43,228 nt of DNA, taken from positions 1 to 43,228 of the forward strand of contig DDQN01000025.1 in assembly GCA_002342685.1 (NCBI GenBank), read 5' to 3'. The stretch is from Vibrio sp. UBA2441 (lineage in GTDB: Bacteria > Pseudomonadota > Gammaproteobacteria > Enterobacterales > Vibrionaceae). The translations under genes and the position numbers were made by a program. The notes under the pieces were generated by a model, which was not told the origin of the DNA, ran no database searches, and saw only the letters and a program-made list of their open reading frames with translations. Below are positions 25,127 through 34,389 of this stretch, piece by piece. Positions within the stretch are counted from its first letter, which is position 1. Every line of letters begins with the position of its first letter.

Positions 25127-26791
25127 ATGAACACAGATTCTAAGCCTTGGTTAAATAGTTATCCAAGTGATGTTCCGGCCACTATCAACGCCGATAAATA
25201 TCAAAATATTAATGAAATGTTTGAAGAGACGTTTAGAAAAAACGCAGATAAAGCTGCCTTTATTAATATGGGGCAGTCATTAACATATAAAGACTTAGAA
25301 GAAAAAAGTACCGCTTTTGCTGCTTATTTGCAGAATTCACTTAAAATGAAAAAAGGCGAACGCATCGCGTTAATGATGCCAAATCTTCTTCAATACCCTA
25401 TTACCATTTTAGGCGCATTGAAAGCAGGTTTAGTGGTGGTCAATGTTAACCCGCTATATACACCAAGGGAGTTACAGCACCAACTTAGAGACTCCGGGGC
25501 AACAACGATTGTAGCCGTCACCAATTTTGGCAACAACCTGCAAAAAGTCATTGGCAAAACCAGCATCAAACACGTAATACTTACCCGTATTGGTGACGAA
25601 CTTGCCCCATATAAACGAACGCTGGTTAACTTCGCTGTAAAATACATCAAAAAAATGGTGCCTAAATACAACTTACCAGGCGCTATTTCATTAAAACGAG
25701 CTCTCACTCAAGGCAAAAGCTTAACTCTGAATCCACCCGTGATAAACAGTGACGATTTGGCATACCTACAATATACCGGCGGTACTACTGGTTTAGCTAA
25801 AGGAGCTATGCTCACTCACCGCAACATTATCGCTAATGTACTACAGGTATATGGTCATTTTGCACCACGAACTCTGTTAGAAAATGAACACGCCGTAACA
25901 CCACTACCGCTGTATCATATATTTGCCAATTCGGTCAGTATGATGCTTATCATGTTCTTTGGCGGTACAAACCTGCTCATTACTAACCCCCGAGATCTTG
26001 ATAGTTTCGTAAAAGACCTAAGTAAGTTTCCATTCACTATGTTTTTCGGCTTAAATACCCTGTTTAATGGCCTGAACAATCATGCAGCTTTCAAATCGCT
26101 CGATTTCAGCAACGCTAATTTTACTATCGCCGGAGGAATGGCGACCCAAAAACACGTTGCCGATGAATGGCAAAAAATTACTGGGATGCCAATTGTTGAA
26201 GGATATGGTTTAACCGAATGCTCACCCGTCGTTGCCGGAGGTATTCATACACAGCAAGCATTTGTACCATCCATTGGAGTCCCCCTGCCGAGTACAGAAT
26301 TACGGATAGTTGATGCCCAAGGCAACCCGTTACCTACTGGAGAAGTTGGTGAAATTCAGATCCGAGGGGATCAGGTGATGAAAGGTTACTGGCAACAAGA
26401 TTCTGAAACCCATGAAGTTATGCATGAGGGTGGATGGATTAGTTCAGGCGATATTGGCCGTATGGATGACCAAGGATTTTTTTACATAGAAGACAGAAAA
26501 AAAGACATGATTTTAGTCTCTGGGTTCAATGTATTCCCTACCGAAATCGAAGAAGTAGCAACCTTACACCCTAAAATTGTCGAAGCTGCAGCAGTTGGCG
26601 TAGCAGATGATGTAGCCGGAGAGCGCGTTAAGTTGGTCGTTGTCACCAGTTCACCAATAACCGCAGAAGACATCAAGAAGCACTGCCGCGTTCATTTAAC
26701 CGGTTATAAAATTCCTAAAGTCATCGAATTTAGAGAAGAACTACCAAAAACCAATGTGGGAAAAATACTAAGACGCGAGTTAAGAGACTGA
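25127..26791 (+). CDS. fadD: Long-chain fatty acid-CoA ligase FadD
   Basis: A 554-residue acyl-CoA synthetase of the AMP-forming family, converting fatty acid, ATP and CoA to acyl-CoA. The N-terminus 'KPWLNSYPSDVPATINADKY' parallels E. coli FadD. The ATP/AMP motif 'YTGGTTGLAKGAMLTHRN', the 'EGYGLTECSP' motif, the hinge 'GDIGRMDDQGFFYIEDRKKD' and the C-terminal Lys in 'PKTNVGKILRREL' are all present. I start at the ATG at 25127; the longer reading from 25046 adds 27 unlike residues. The ribosome site is weak. Confidence 0.95.
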   Translation: MNTDSKPWLNSYPSDVPATINADKYQNINEMFEETFRKNADKAAFINMGQSLTYKDLEEKSTAFAAYLQNSLKMKKGERIALMMPNLLQYPITILGALKAGLVVVNVNPLYTPRELQHQLRDSGATTIVAVTNFGNNLQKVIGKTSIKHVILTRIGDELAPYKRTLVNFAVKYIKKMVPKYNLPGAISLKRALTQGKSLTLNPPVINSDDLAYLQYTGGTTGLAKGAMLTHRNIIANVLQVYGHFAPRTLLENEHAVTPLPLYHIFANSVSMMLIMFFGGTNLLITNPRDLDSFVKDLSKFPFTMFFGLNTLFNGLNNHAAFKSLDFSNANFTIAGGMATQKHVADEWQKITGMPIVEGYGLTECSPVVAGGIHTQQAFVPSIGVPLPSTELRIVDAQGNPLPTGEVGEIQIRGDQVMKGYWQQDSETHEVMHEGGWISSGDIGRMDDQGFFYIEDRKKDMILVSGFNVFPTEIEEVATLHPKIVEAAAVGVADDVAGERVKLVVVTSSPITAEDIKKHCRVHLTGYKIPKVIEFREELPKTNVGKILRRELRD

Positions 26792-26806
26792 TACTTACAA
26801 CCGACT

Positions 26807-26834
26807 AAATGAGCCTCCACTTGGTGGCTCATTT
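26807..26834 (+). terminator. Terminator after fadD
   Basis: AAATGAGCC (26807-26815) pairs with GGCTCATTT (26826-26834), followed by a short AT-rich tail, 15 bp after the fadD stop. Confidence 0.7.
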
Positions 26835-26888
26835 ATTATCTTTTCATCCAATTGTATACCTGAAAACTTAATCCGATATCTCGTGGCA

Positions 26889-26923
26889 CATACTCAAAAC
26901 ACCTAAATATGCTCAGTTCATAA
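26889..26923 (+). repeat. Dispersed repeat, copy 1 (diverged)
   Basis: CATACTCAA, then ACCT, AA, ATGC and TTCA at conserved spacing match the other copies at 34921, 39959, 40443 and 42962. This is the most diverged copy. It lies in the spacer after fadD. Confidence 0.45.
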
Positions 26924-26959
26924 AGATCGTATACACTAATATATAACAAACCTATTAAC

Positions 26960-27505
26960 TTGCGAGTGTTTACATTGGAAGATCTAATAGTATTCGTTAA
27001 TGATATAATTCAAACACGTGTATTTTGGTTTATCGCTGGTGCTACCATGGCATCGATCGTCATCGCATTGGGCATTGGTCTCAGTGTTCAAAAGTCACAA
27101 AAAAAACTATTTACTAAACGTATTGCCAAAGCACAGGCTAAATGGAGGGACTGTTTTAGAGAAGACGTTTCAACATTTTGCTCTTTAGCCACGCGGCATT
27201 ATTACAAAGTCAAAGACTTAGACAGTCATCTCATTGACCTTACATTTTCTGCCGATTTAGAAAAATTAAATCAACTTCGAGTTAAAACCCGGTTAAGACT
27301 CAATCCTTACGAACGAATAGATAGCCCAGATACAAAACTCATCCGCAGCATGGGTCGCGTTATCTTGCAGTTTGAAACCAAACAATATACCAACCTTCAC
27401 AGGGAGCTCATCCGCATAGAACGCTGCTCCCAACGCATATTAAAATCCGAATGGGATAAGTCAAAAAGAGAAGCCATCAAAGGTCGGCTAGAGATACGTC
27501 ATTAA
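26960..27505 (+). CDS. Hypothetical single-pass membrane protein
   Basis: A protein of about 176-181 residues with one strong N-terminal helix ('VFWFIAGATMASIVIALGIG') and a long basic cytoplasmic part rich in Lys/Arg ('QKSQKKLFTKRIAKAQAKWR', 'RIERCSQRILKSEWDKSKRE'). The family is not recognised. The start is uncertain: TTG 26960, GTG 26966 or TTG 26975 are all in frame. The last has GAG 8 nt upstream and would begin directly before the membrane helix. Confidence 0.6.
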   Translation: MRVFTLEDLIVFVNDIIQTRVFWFIAGATMASIVIALGIGLSVQKSQKKLFTKRIAKAQAKWRDCFREDVSTFCSLATRHYYKVKDLDSHLIDLTFSADLEKLNQLRVKTRLRLNPYERIDSPDTKLIRSMGRVILQFETKQYTNLHRELIRIERCSQRILKSEWDKSKREAIKGRLEIRH

Positions 27506-27742
27506 TTGTGCGAAGTCCTGACCCGCAACATTGGTAATGTTTAATCAATAATAAAGTAACATCAGATCTATTCGTTTGCGTCACTTCGATTTTTACCCTA
27601 TATGTTAATAACGTATTTCATTCGAATAGCCTAACTTAAAATAACTACTCATTGTTATATGATAAACAAGCTCTAATTTTAAACGTATCAGATCCAATCT
27701 GTGGTACACGACTTAACCTATAATCTGATACAATGATTACAG

Positions 27743-27758
27743 TTATTATTATTATTAT
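27743..27758 (+). repeat. (TTA)5 microsatellite in the leader of the binding-protein gene
   Basis: Five TTA units and a final T lie 16-32 nt upstream of the ATG at 27775, between a TATAAT-like -10 (27719-27724) and the ribosome site GGGGG. Copy-number change would alter leader length but not a reading frame. Confidence 0.6.
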
Positions 27759-27774
27759 CAGTACGGGGGCCACA

Positions 27775-28875
27775 ATGAGTAAAGTCATACTGATACTATT
27801 TGCCAGTTCAATTTTTGTTTCTAGTGCCGTTTCAGCCATGAGTGTCACTTTTCTAAACCCTGGAAAACAGGGAGAACATTTTTGGGATATGGTTACTGAC
27901 ACAATGAGAGCGGCCGCTAATGATCTTAATATCGAACTGGAGATCATTTACGCAGAACGTAACCGAGTCAACATGGTAAAGCTCGGACAATCCATTACCG
28001 CAAGAGCCAATCCCCCTGACTACCTCATATTGGTAAACGAAGAACAGTCTGCTCAAAGCATCTACCTTTCCACAGAAGGGACAAACATAAAAACACTGAT
28101 GTTACTCAATGACTTTTTACCTAGTCAAAGAAAAGCCGTTGGTTTTCCAGGGACTAACAACCTGATAGGGGCCATTACTCCCGACAATCATTCTGCCGGG
28201 CGTAATATGATGAAAGCACTACATCAATGTTCTAAAGAACGCTCAGTGTCCACTCCTTACCACATACTCGCCATTGGTGGCGATAAGATCACACCAGCAT
28301 CTATTGATCGAAACTTAGGAGCAATTTCAGAAATCAAAGCGCAGAAAAATCTCAAGCTAGATCGTTTTCTGTACGCTAACTGGAATTCAAAAGAAGCCGT
28401 TAAATTAACTACACATTACCTTGAGTGGGCCAAACGAAATGGCATTCGTCCATCTGCTATTTGGGCGGCAAATGATCCAATTGCCTTTGGTGCAAAACAG
28501 GCACTGGAAGCACATAACCCTGAAACAGTAAAAGATGTTTGTTTAGTAGGACTCAACTGGTCAGCGCTAGGCCTGAAAATGGTTAAAAATGGCGATATGT
28601 TATTAACCGACGGTGGTCATTTTCTCGCAGGAGCTTGGTCAATGGTAATGCTAATGGACTTCCACCACCGACATTCTTCGGGCAGTAACACCGTACCAGG
28701 CAACATCAATTTCCAAATGCAGCCCATCGATCGAAACAATGTAGACCAATATCTAAAGCATTTCGGTGATGAAAATTGGGATAAAATTGACTTCACTCGT
28801 TTTCGTCTCACTGATCAACAAAATTATGATGCTTATGATTTCTCGTTAATGAATATCTTCAGACAAATCGAGTAA
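27775..28875 (+). CDS. Periplasmic sugar-type binding protein (sensor partner)
   Basis: A 366-residue protein with a signal peptide (cleavage near VSA, residue about 21) and a periplasmic binding-protein-like fold of the ribose/LuxP type: 'SVTFLNPGKQGEHFWDMVTD', 'YLILVNEEQSAQSIYLS', 'GAITPDNHSAGRNMMKALHQ', 'ILAIGGDKITPASIDRNLGA' and 'IWAANDPIAFGAKQAL'. The ATG at 27775 follows a GGGGG site. No ABC permease or ATPase is nearby. The next gene, 16 bp downstream, encodes a membrane GGDEF-EAL protein, so this is most likely a ligand receptor feeding c-di-GMP signalling, comparable in logic to NspS-MbaA or LuxP-LuxQ (inference). Confidence 0.85.
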   Translation: MSKVILILFASSIFVSSAVSAMSVTFLNPGKQGEHFWDMVTDTMRAAANDLNIELEIIYAERNRVNMVKLGQSITARANPPDYLILVNEEQSAQSIYLSTEGTNIKTLMLLNDFLPSQRKAVGFPGTNNLIGAITPDNHSAGRNMMKALHQCSKERSVSTPYHILAIGGDKITPASIDRNLGAISEIKAQKNLKLDRFLYANWNSKEAVKLTTHYLEWAKRNGIRPSAIWAANDPIAFGAKQALEAHNPETVKDVCLVGLNWSALGLKMVKNGDMLLTDGGHFLAGAWSMVMLMDFHHRHSSGSNTVPGNINFQMQPIDRNNVDQYLKHFGDENWDKIDFTRFRLTDQQNYDAYDFSLMNIFRQIE

Positions 28876-28891
28876 GGTAAATTTATCTGAG

Positions 28892-31252
28892 ATGCTAAAC
28901 AAACTAAAATCATTAAAACTTAAACTGCTTTTTATTCTTGTTCCGGGAACTATCCTGGCGCTTTTGTTCACATTCTTAATTATGCTACATCAAGCAAAAG
29001 TGCAATTTGACGTTAAGCTCGATGAAAAAATGGCCCATTTAGGCACCTACGCTGATTTACTGGCGGACCCGTTATGGAACCTAAACTCAGAACGCGTTGA
29101 AACTATTATCACTTCTATCTTATTAGACCAGGATATTACCGACGTTAAAATTCATGATGAAGGAAACCATCTTCTCCATCAGAAATCCTCCACAGAGTTT
29201 GATGTTCCGCAAGCTCGTCAGCTGATATTTGCCATTGTCTATAAGAATGCCCATATAACGCAACAGGTTGGAACTATTACGATTACTCTCGGTAATCAGA
29301 CACTACAAAAAGATAAAACTCAGTTTGTTTTATCCGGTTTGTTTTCGCTAGTTCTTACTCTTTTTACACTGCTAATCGGCACCTGGCTTACCTTCTCTAA
29401 ACTAATAGACAAACCGCTTAAGGCATTGATTGAAGCAATAAGAAACAGCAAAAAAGACAAAATGTTTACCACTGTTCCGCACCAATCACATGACGAACTC
29501 GGTGTGATTATCAGTGCATTTAATGAAATGCAAATCAGCCTGGAATCTAATCATAAAAAAATAACCAAGTCTAAACAGCATCTTCAACATTTGTATCATT
29601 CAACCCCCTCATTACTCTTCAGCTTTGATCAAGACGGGGTAATTCAAGACGCCAGCGACTATTTCCTTGATAAATTGTATTACAAACAAGAAGAGATCAT
29701 TGGCCGCCATTTAGATAACCTGATAACAGGAAAAGATAAACACCACAATGTTCAGAAAATTACACAAGCGCTGTGGGCTGAGGGCCGACTAATCGAGTAT
29801 CCCTTACAATTTGTTTGCGGAAATAACGAACAAATTGAAGTACTGATAAATGCGACATTGTCCGAACACGATTTATTTCCGGGCGCACTCGCCGTTTTTA
29901 CTGATGTAACAGGTTTGAATCAAGCCAAAAGAAAGCTTGAACATCAAGCCAATACGGACCAGTTGTCAGGTATCTCAAACCGCTATCATTTTCAAAATTA
30001 TCTGGAACAGTTGACCGACCCTCAACAGAATGATGATAAATCCTTCGCACTACTATTTATCGACCTTGATCACTTTAAATCTGTTAATGACACCTATGGG
30101 CATCATACCGGGGATCAACTTTTACGCCTTGTATCAAATAGAATTCAGTCAGCGATTCGTCCGCAAGACAAAATTGCGCGACTTGGAGGTGATGAATTCG
30201 CGGTCATATTAGAGAATATTAATTCTGAATCAACGGCACTGCAGATTTCCCAGAGAATTATTCATAAAATGGAGTCTGGTTTTACGCTGCAAGAAAGCAA
30301 CATTTACATCACTGCATCCATTGGTATTGCCATATATCCTGAAGATTGTAAAACACCAGCAAAGCTACTTCAGTTTGCCGATCTTGCTATGTATAACGCA
30401 AAAGGACTAGGTCGTTCACAAATAGTCATGTATTCCGAAGAACACAATCAGCAGGTTCAGGAGCGTTTAACCGTTGAAAGATTGTTAAGTAAAGCCATTG
30501 AACAAGATTTACTCGAAATACATTACCAGCCAATCGTCTCTCTTACAGACAAAAAAATCAAAGGCATAGAAGCACTGTTGAGATTAAAAGATGAACAGGG
30601 TAAATCCATTTCACCAGCCGTATTTATCCCAATCGCTGAAGACTCTGGCTCGATAGTCCCTATTGGAGAATGGGTTATTCAGCAAAGCTGTAAACAGCTG
30701 GCTAAATGGCAAGAACATCTAGATAGAGAACTGTATGTTTCAATTAATATTTCAACACGCCAGTTTCAGGCTAAATCGTTCTACCCGACTCTGGAAAAAT
30801 CGATTTCTGATGCAGATTTAAGCGCAAATAGCATAATGATAGAGATCACTGAAAGTTTGCTATTGCATGACAACCAGAACAACCTAAAACTGTTCAATCA
30901 ACTAAAAACACTCGGTTGCCAGATTGCTATTGATGATTTTGGCACCGGTTACTCTGCGTTGAGCTATCTGATGAAATTTCCGTTGAATGTATTGAAAATT
31001 GACCGGTCTTTTATCACCGAACATTCTGATCAAGGCCCGCAACATGGTCTCATTGAAGCGATAATTCAAATGGCTCACAGTATGAACCTCAAAGTCATTG
31101 CTGAAGGTATTGAAACGAAACAGCAGCTTGAACTAATGAAACAATTTGGTAGCGAGGTCTCTATTCAAGGTTATTACTTTGCCAAGCCAATGAAAAGTGA
31201 CCGACTTGAACAACACTTTGCAAAACTTAACTCAGATCTGAAGGATTTATAA
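28892..31252 (+). CDS. Membrane HAMP-PAS-GGDEF-EAL c-di-GMP protein
   Basis: A 786-residue bifunctional protein. It has TM1 (about 10-30), a periplasmic sensor region of about 120 residues, TM2 (about 150-172), HAMP (about 172-225), PAS (about 235-355), GGDEF and EAL. 'RLGGDEFAV' (432-436) is intact, and the RxxD inhibitory site 'RPQD' lies exactly 5 residues before it. EAL ('IEALLRL', 560-562), 'SINIST', 'IEITES', 'IDDFGTGYSAL', 'KIDRSF' and 'AEGIET' are also intact, so both synthase and phosphodiesterase activities are possible. It is co-transcribed with the periplasmic binding protein upstream (16-bp gap), which probably docks on its periplasmic region. Confidence 0.9.
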   Translation: MLNKLKSLKLKLLFILVPGTILALLFTFLIMLHQAKVQFDVKLDEKMAHLGTYADLLADPLWNLNSERVETIITSILLDQDITDVKIHDEGNHLLHQKSSTEFDVPQARQLIFAIVYKNAHITQQVGTITITLGNQTLQKDKTQFVLSGLFSLVLTLFTLLIGTWLTFSKLIDKPLKALIEAIRNSKKDKMFTTVPHQSHDELGVIISAFNEMQISLESNHKKITKSKQHLQHLYHSTPSLLFSFDQDGVIQDASDYFLDKLYYKQEEIIGRHLDNLITGKDKHHNVQKITQALWAEGRLIEYPLQFVCGNNEQIEVLINATLSEHDLFPGALAVFTDVTGLNQAKRKLEHQANTDQLSGISNRYHFQNYLEQLTDPQQNDDKSFALLFIDLDHFKSVNDTYGHHTGDQLLRLVSNRIQSAIRPQDKIARLGGDEFAVILENINSESTALQISQRIIHKMESGFTLQESNIYITASIGIAIYPEDCKTPAKLLQFADLAMYNAKGLGRSQIVMYSEEHNQQVQERLTVERLLSKAIEQDLLEIHYQPIVSLTDKKIKGIEALLRLKDEQGKSISPAVFIPIAEDSGSIVPIGEWVIQQSCKQLAKWQEHLDRELYVSINISTRQFQAKSFYPTLEKSISDADLSANSIMIEITESLLLHDNQNNLKLFNQLKTLGCQIAIDDFGTGYSALSYLMKFPLNVLKIDRSFITEHSDQGPQHGLIEAIIQMAHSMNLKVIAEGIETKQQLELMKQFGSEVSIQGYYFAKPMKSDRLEQHFAKLNSDLKDL

Positions 31253-31253
31253 A

Positions 31254-31285
31254 CATCAGAAGCAAAAATGCCTTTGCTTCTGATG
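31254..31285. terminator. 13-bp hairpin between convergent genes
   Basis: CATCAGAAGCAAA (31254-31266) and TTTGCTTCTGATG (31273-31285) form a perfect stem with a 6-nt loop, directly after the GGDEF-EAL stop and before the YccM-like gene's stop. There is no T-tract on the plus strand, so termination is likely but not certain. Confidence 0.6.
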
Positions 31286-31305
31286 CCTATCAGCGACACA
31301 ATTCT

Positions 31306-32523
31306 TCAATGATTAATTTGATTAATGTACGGCATTAATTCCATGCGTGTTACATCAGAGACCTGACTGTGCCAAAAACCACCCACATATGCGGTTAAAG
31401 GAATAGCAAACATCAATAGTAGCAGGATGATCAGTACACCACGAGCAGAGAGTTGCCTTCCACCGCGAGTGCGAACACCTAACGCTTTTTTCTGTGGGCA
31501 TGCGCTGACACAGCGCATGCAAGCCTGACACTCATCAGTTAGCACCGTTTTCTTAGTATGGACGATGATTCTAGCAGGACAAGCTCTGGTGCACTTATCA
31601 CAATCAATACCCTTGGTATTGATCAGGCAATGAGCTGTATCTCTTCTTACTTTAAAAGGGCTTAAAAAGCTCAACAAACCTAGTGCTGCACCATACGGAC
31701 ATAGATAACGGCAAAATGCCCTGTCCTGCCATGCTGCCATGACGAACACGATAAATAATAACAAGCCTCCGATCACACCCGGATTTATAAAGAACAGACC
31801 TGTTTTTAAATCTGCAATCTTCATATAGGTGCCGTTAAGATAACGTGGCAGTAATTCTGTTGGCATTGCTAAAACAACGATATAAAGTAATCCAGCTAGA
31901 AGCAGATACTTCAACATCCGTAACGGCCAGTCAATCCAGCTCGGAGGATTATAACTGCCTTTAATAAAACGAGTTCTTAGCTTATACAAATAAGTACCGC
32001 CCAAGCCAAGCGGACATATCCAACCACAAAACGAACGTTTACACAGTATTCCACTGAGCAGTACAGAAACCATCATAACAGCAGCAGCGGGATGGTTCTG
32101 ATCCCAATAACCGAGCATAATAATCGCTTTGATTTCTAATCCGCCCGCGATAGGCAGAAAAGCATCCAACACATCTGGCCTTGTTATTCCTAGCGTGATG
32201 CCTCTACTCAGCAAGCCGTAATAAATCACATATTGAATACCTGCCAGCACGAACGACAGTGACATCGCATGCTGAACCCATTCCCTTAGGCTATTCTCCC
32301 GAGTTTCACCCGTCGCTATTTCAGGTTTAATTTTATTAAACACTACGACAGCCGCTAACCCGACACCGCTAGCCAACATCAACGGCCAGTATAGAGTGTT
32401 AAGGACAGCCAAAAACATTAGTGTCGCTGTCAGTAACAGCCCCCATTTTTGTTTACTGAAAAACATCAGATTCAATGCATAGAACAAACCACACATTAGA
32501 ACAATTGATTCTAGAATGGACAT
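31306..32523 (-). CDS. YccM/NapH/NosR-like membrane polyferredoxin
   Basis: A 405-residue membrane protein with about eight hydrophobic segments and two FCxxxCP elements, 'SFCGWICPLGLGGT' and 'FCRYLCPYGAALGLLSFLSP'. A pair of 4Fe-4S motifs follows: 'DCDKCTRACPARI' and 'ECQACMRCVSACPQKKAL'. The order and the 'LSPFKVRRD' segment match E. coli YccM; NapH and NosR share the core. It probably moves electrons between the quinone pool or another donor and an unidentified redox partner. No nap, nos or tor genes are adjacent. The N-terminal 90 residues are an extra hydrophobic extension relative to YccM. Confidence 0.85.
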   Translation of the reverse strand: MSILESIVLMCGLFYALNLMFFSKQKWGLLLTATLMFLAVLNTLYWPLMLASGVGLAAVVVFNKIKPEIATGETRENSLREWVQHAMSLSFVLAGIQYVIYYGLLSRGITLGITRPDVLDAFLPIAGGLEIKAIIMLGYWDQNHPAAAVMMVSVLLSGILCKRSFCGWICPLGLGGTYLYKLRTRFIKGSYNPPSWIDWPLRMLKYLLLAGLLYIVVLAMPTELLPRYLNGTYMKIADLKTGLFFINPGVIGGLLLFIVFVMAAWQDRAFCRYLCPYGAALGLLSFLSPFKVRRDTAHCLINTKGIDCDKCTRACPARIIVHTKKTVLTDECQACMRCVSACPQKKALGVRTRGGRQLSARGVLIILLLLMFAIPLTAYVGGFWHSQVSDVTRMELMPYINQINH

Positions 32524-33005
32524 ACTTCACTCATGCTAGTGATATCGGTTTCCAAATAAGTTTCAAACCTTAAAAATATGTTTGAAGCTCATTTAGAAGA
32601 GTCATTGGCTATAAGAATACTGACTAATTCCACAACTAGCAGCCGTTAATCTTTATCTTTGTGATATACATGAAGCTTCGGAGTACTATCAATAAGGTCG
32701 ATCCGTTTTTGTAACATCATTTACACTCACCGATCATGTCTAGTCAAATACACAATGAGTGTGGTTGTTAGATAGATTATCTTAAACGTATGAATAGAGT
32801 TAATGCAGCATAGTTGATACGGTTATCTTGTCTACGGGGTAAATAATAACAAAAAGCCCCCACGCGAAGATCGAACTTGCTTGGGGTCGTACATGGTCCC
32901 ATTGAATGCACTACAGCCAACATCGTTCAAATAAATATGTCTTACCATACCAGCAGTATTATTGTGATAACATCTAGGAACACAGTGGATAGTTAGACTC
33001 AAAGC
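32524..33005. other. Intergenic region; weak minus-strand ORF only
   Basis: About 480 bp between the divergent YccM-like and GGDEF genes. A 66-codon minus-strand frame (32832-33032) overlaps the GGDEF start and has no ribosome site. Its stretch 'HIYLNDVGCSAFNGTMYDP' looks faintly protein-like and might be a decayed gene end. I see no clear promoter or RNA. Confidence 0.35.
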
Positions 33006-34289
33006 ATGAAAAACACAGGCACCTACGATCATTTAGTTCACATTAAAAGTCATGATGAGTTAGCGTTATATGAGCTTATCCCTAACGTTGTCTGGTTTTT
33101 TGACCTTGATAAACATGGCTGGTGGTGGGGAAATCAAGCAGCGGTTGACTTTTGGGGTTTGGATAATGTTCAGCAACTAATTGATAAGGATTTGTCTGGA
33201 GATACTCAAGGTGCCAAGGACCGAACGGCGCAGACGTTTGAGTTGGCTGCTAAAAATGGTCTCACCATAGACCCATGGACAACCTACCCTAACGGCAAAC
33301 CCAAAACCGTATTTATGATGCACCGAGCGGTACTGCTTGGGCCTGAAAAGCATCGTGGCATAATCGCTTTTATCAATGAAAAAGTTAAATTGGGTGAACA
33401 GCCCGAGAACCTATTGTTAGTCGAAGCGATGCGTTATACACGTGTTGCTGCCACGACCTTTACAGACGCTGGAGAAATCGTGATTGAAAATCCAGCCGCC
33501 ACAGAAACCTACTCCCACTTAAACAGCAACCCGCAACCCGATGGACTCAATGCGTTTGTCGCGCGTTTTGCTTGTCCGGAGCAGGGGCGAAAATGCTTAG
33601 CGACAGCCATCGAGGAAAAAGGCGGTCGCTGGGACTATATTATGCGTACCGCCCAAGGCGAACGTAAGCACGCCCTCGACATTCGTCGCACGCGCCACCC
33701 TTTGACTGGTGAATTTTTGTTGCTGGTGGTCGAGTATGACGTTACTGAGCTCTATGAGGCATTGGCCGAAGTGGAACGAGCGCGTAAGCGTTTACACGAT
33801 ATTGCGATGACAGATACTCTAACCCAAGTTTCTAGCCTGCACCACATGCAAGAAGTCGCTATAAAGTCCCTAAATGACGCAACCAGCAGAGGCGAAAATG
33901 TCAGAGTGTTATTTATTGATCTTGATCGTTTTAAAGAGATCAATGACCAATATGGTCATGATGTCGGGGATGAGGTGCTGAAAATAGTCGCTCAACGTAT
34001 CAAAGCAGTCATTCGCCAGTCGGATATGCTGGCTCGTATTGGGGGCGATGAGTTTGTTATATTGCATTTTGGTGCCAGTGATACCGAGAGCATTGCCAGG
34101 CGTACCCTCAGAAGTTTAGCCGAACCGATTACTGTCTCTGGCGGTATCGTCAAAGTGAACGCAAGTATCGGTATCGCCTCATACCCAGAACAGGCAGATA
34201 ACCTGAAAGACCTACTCAAGATCGCGGATGATGCAATGTACAAGGTTAAAAAATCGGGTAAGAATAACTTCATGTACGCAAAGTGTTAA
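33006..34289 (+). CDS. PAS-GGDEF diguanylate cyclase
   Basis: A 427-residue cytosolic protein. Two PAS-like regions (about 20-130, 'PNVVWFFDLDKHGWWWGNQA'; about 140-250) are followed by a short coiled coil and a GGDEF domain. 'RIGGDEFVI' (346-350) is intact and 'RQSD' sits 5 residues before it as an RxxD feedback site, so c-di-GMP synthesis with product inhibition is expected. The usual 'TDxLTGLxNR' start of the domain reads 'TDTLTQVSSLHHM', losing the conserved Asn-Arg. This may affect substrate positioning. It is monocistronic with a small hairpin after it (34303-34330). Confidence 0.9.
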   Translation: MKNTGTYDHLVHIKSHDELALYELIPNVVWFFDLDKHGWWWGNQAAVDFWGLDNVQQLIDKDLSGDTQGAKDRTAQTFELAAKNGLTIDPWTTYPNGKPKTVFMMHRAVLLGPEKHRGIIAFINEKVKLGEQPENLLLVEAMRYTRVAATTFTDAGEIVIENPAATETYSHLNSNPQPDGLNAFVARFACPEQGRKCLATAIEEKGGRWDYIMRTAQGERKHALDIRRTRHPLTGEFLLLVVEYDVTELYEALAEVERARKRLHDIAMTDTLTQVSSLHHMQEVAIKSLNDATSRGENVRVLFIDLDRFKEINDQYGHDVGDEVLKIVAQRIKAVIRQSDMLARIGGDEFVILHFGASDTESIARRTLRSLAEPITVSGGIVKVNASIGIASYPEQADNLKDLLKIADDAMYKVKKSGKNNFMYAKC

Positions 34290-34302
34290 TATCACATATT
34301 TC

Positions 34303-34330
34303 GATGGCTAAGCTCACTTTGCTAGCCATC
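34303..34330 (+). terminator. Hairpin after the PAS-GGDEF gene
   Basis: GATGGCTA (34303-34310) pairs with TAGCCATC (34323-34330), 13 bp after the stop codon. There is no T-tract, so it is a weak or Rho-assisted terminator at best. Confidence 0.4.
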
Positions 34331-34389
34331 CTCGCTTCTATGTCCTTTCATCAGTCAAGATTGCTCACCTGTGACTCACACAACGTTAA

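Noticed and set aside
32832..33032. 66-codon minus-strand ORF overlapping the PAS-GGDEF start
   Set aside because: It has no start signal and overlaps a certain gene; part of it may be a decayed fragment, but I cannot support a feature.
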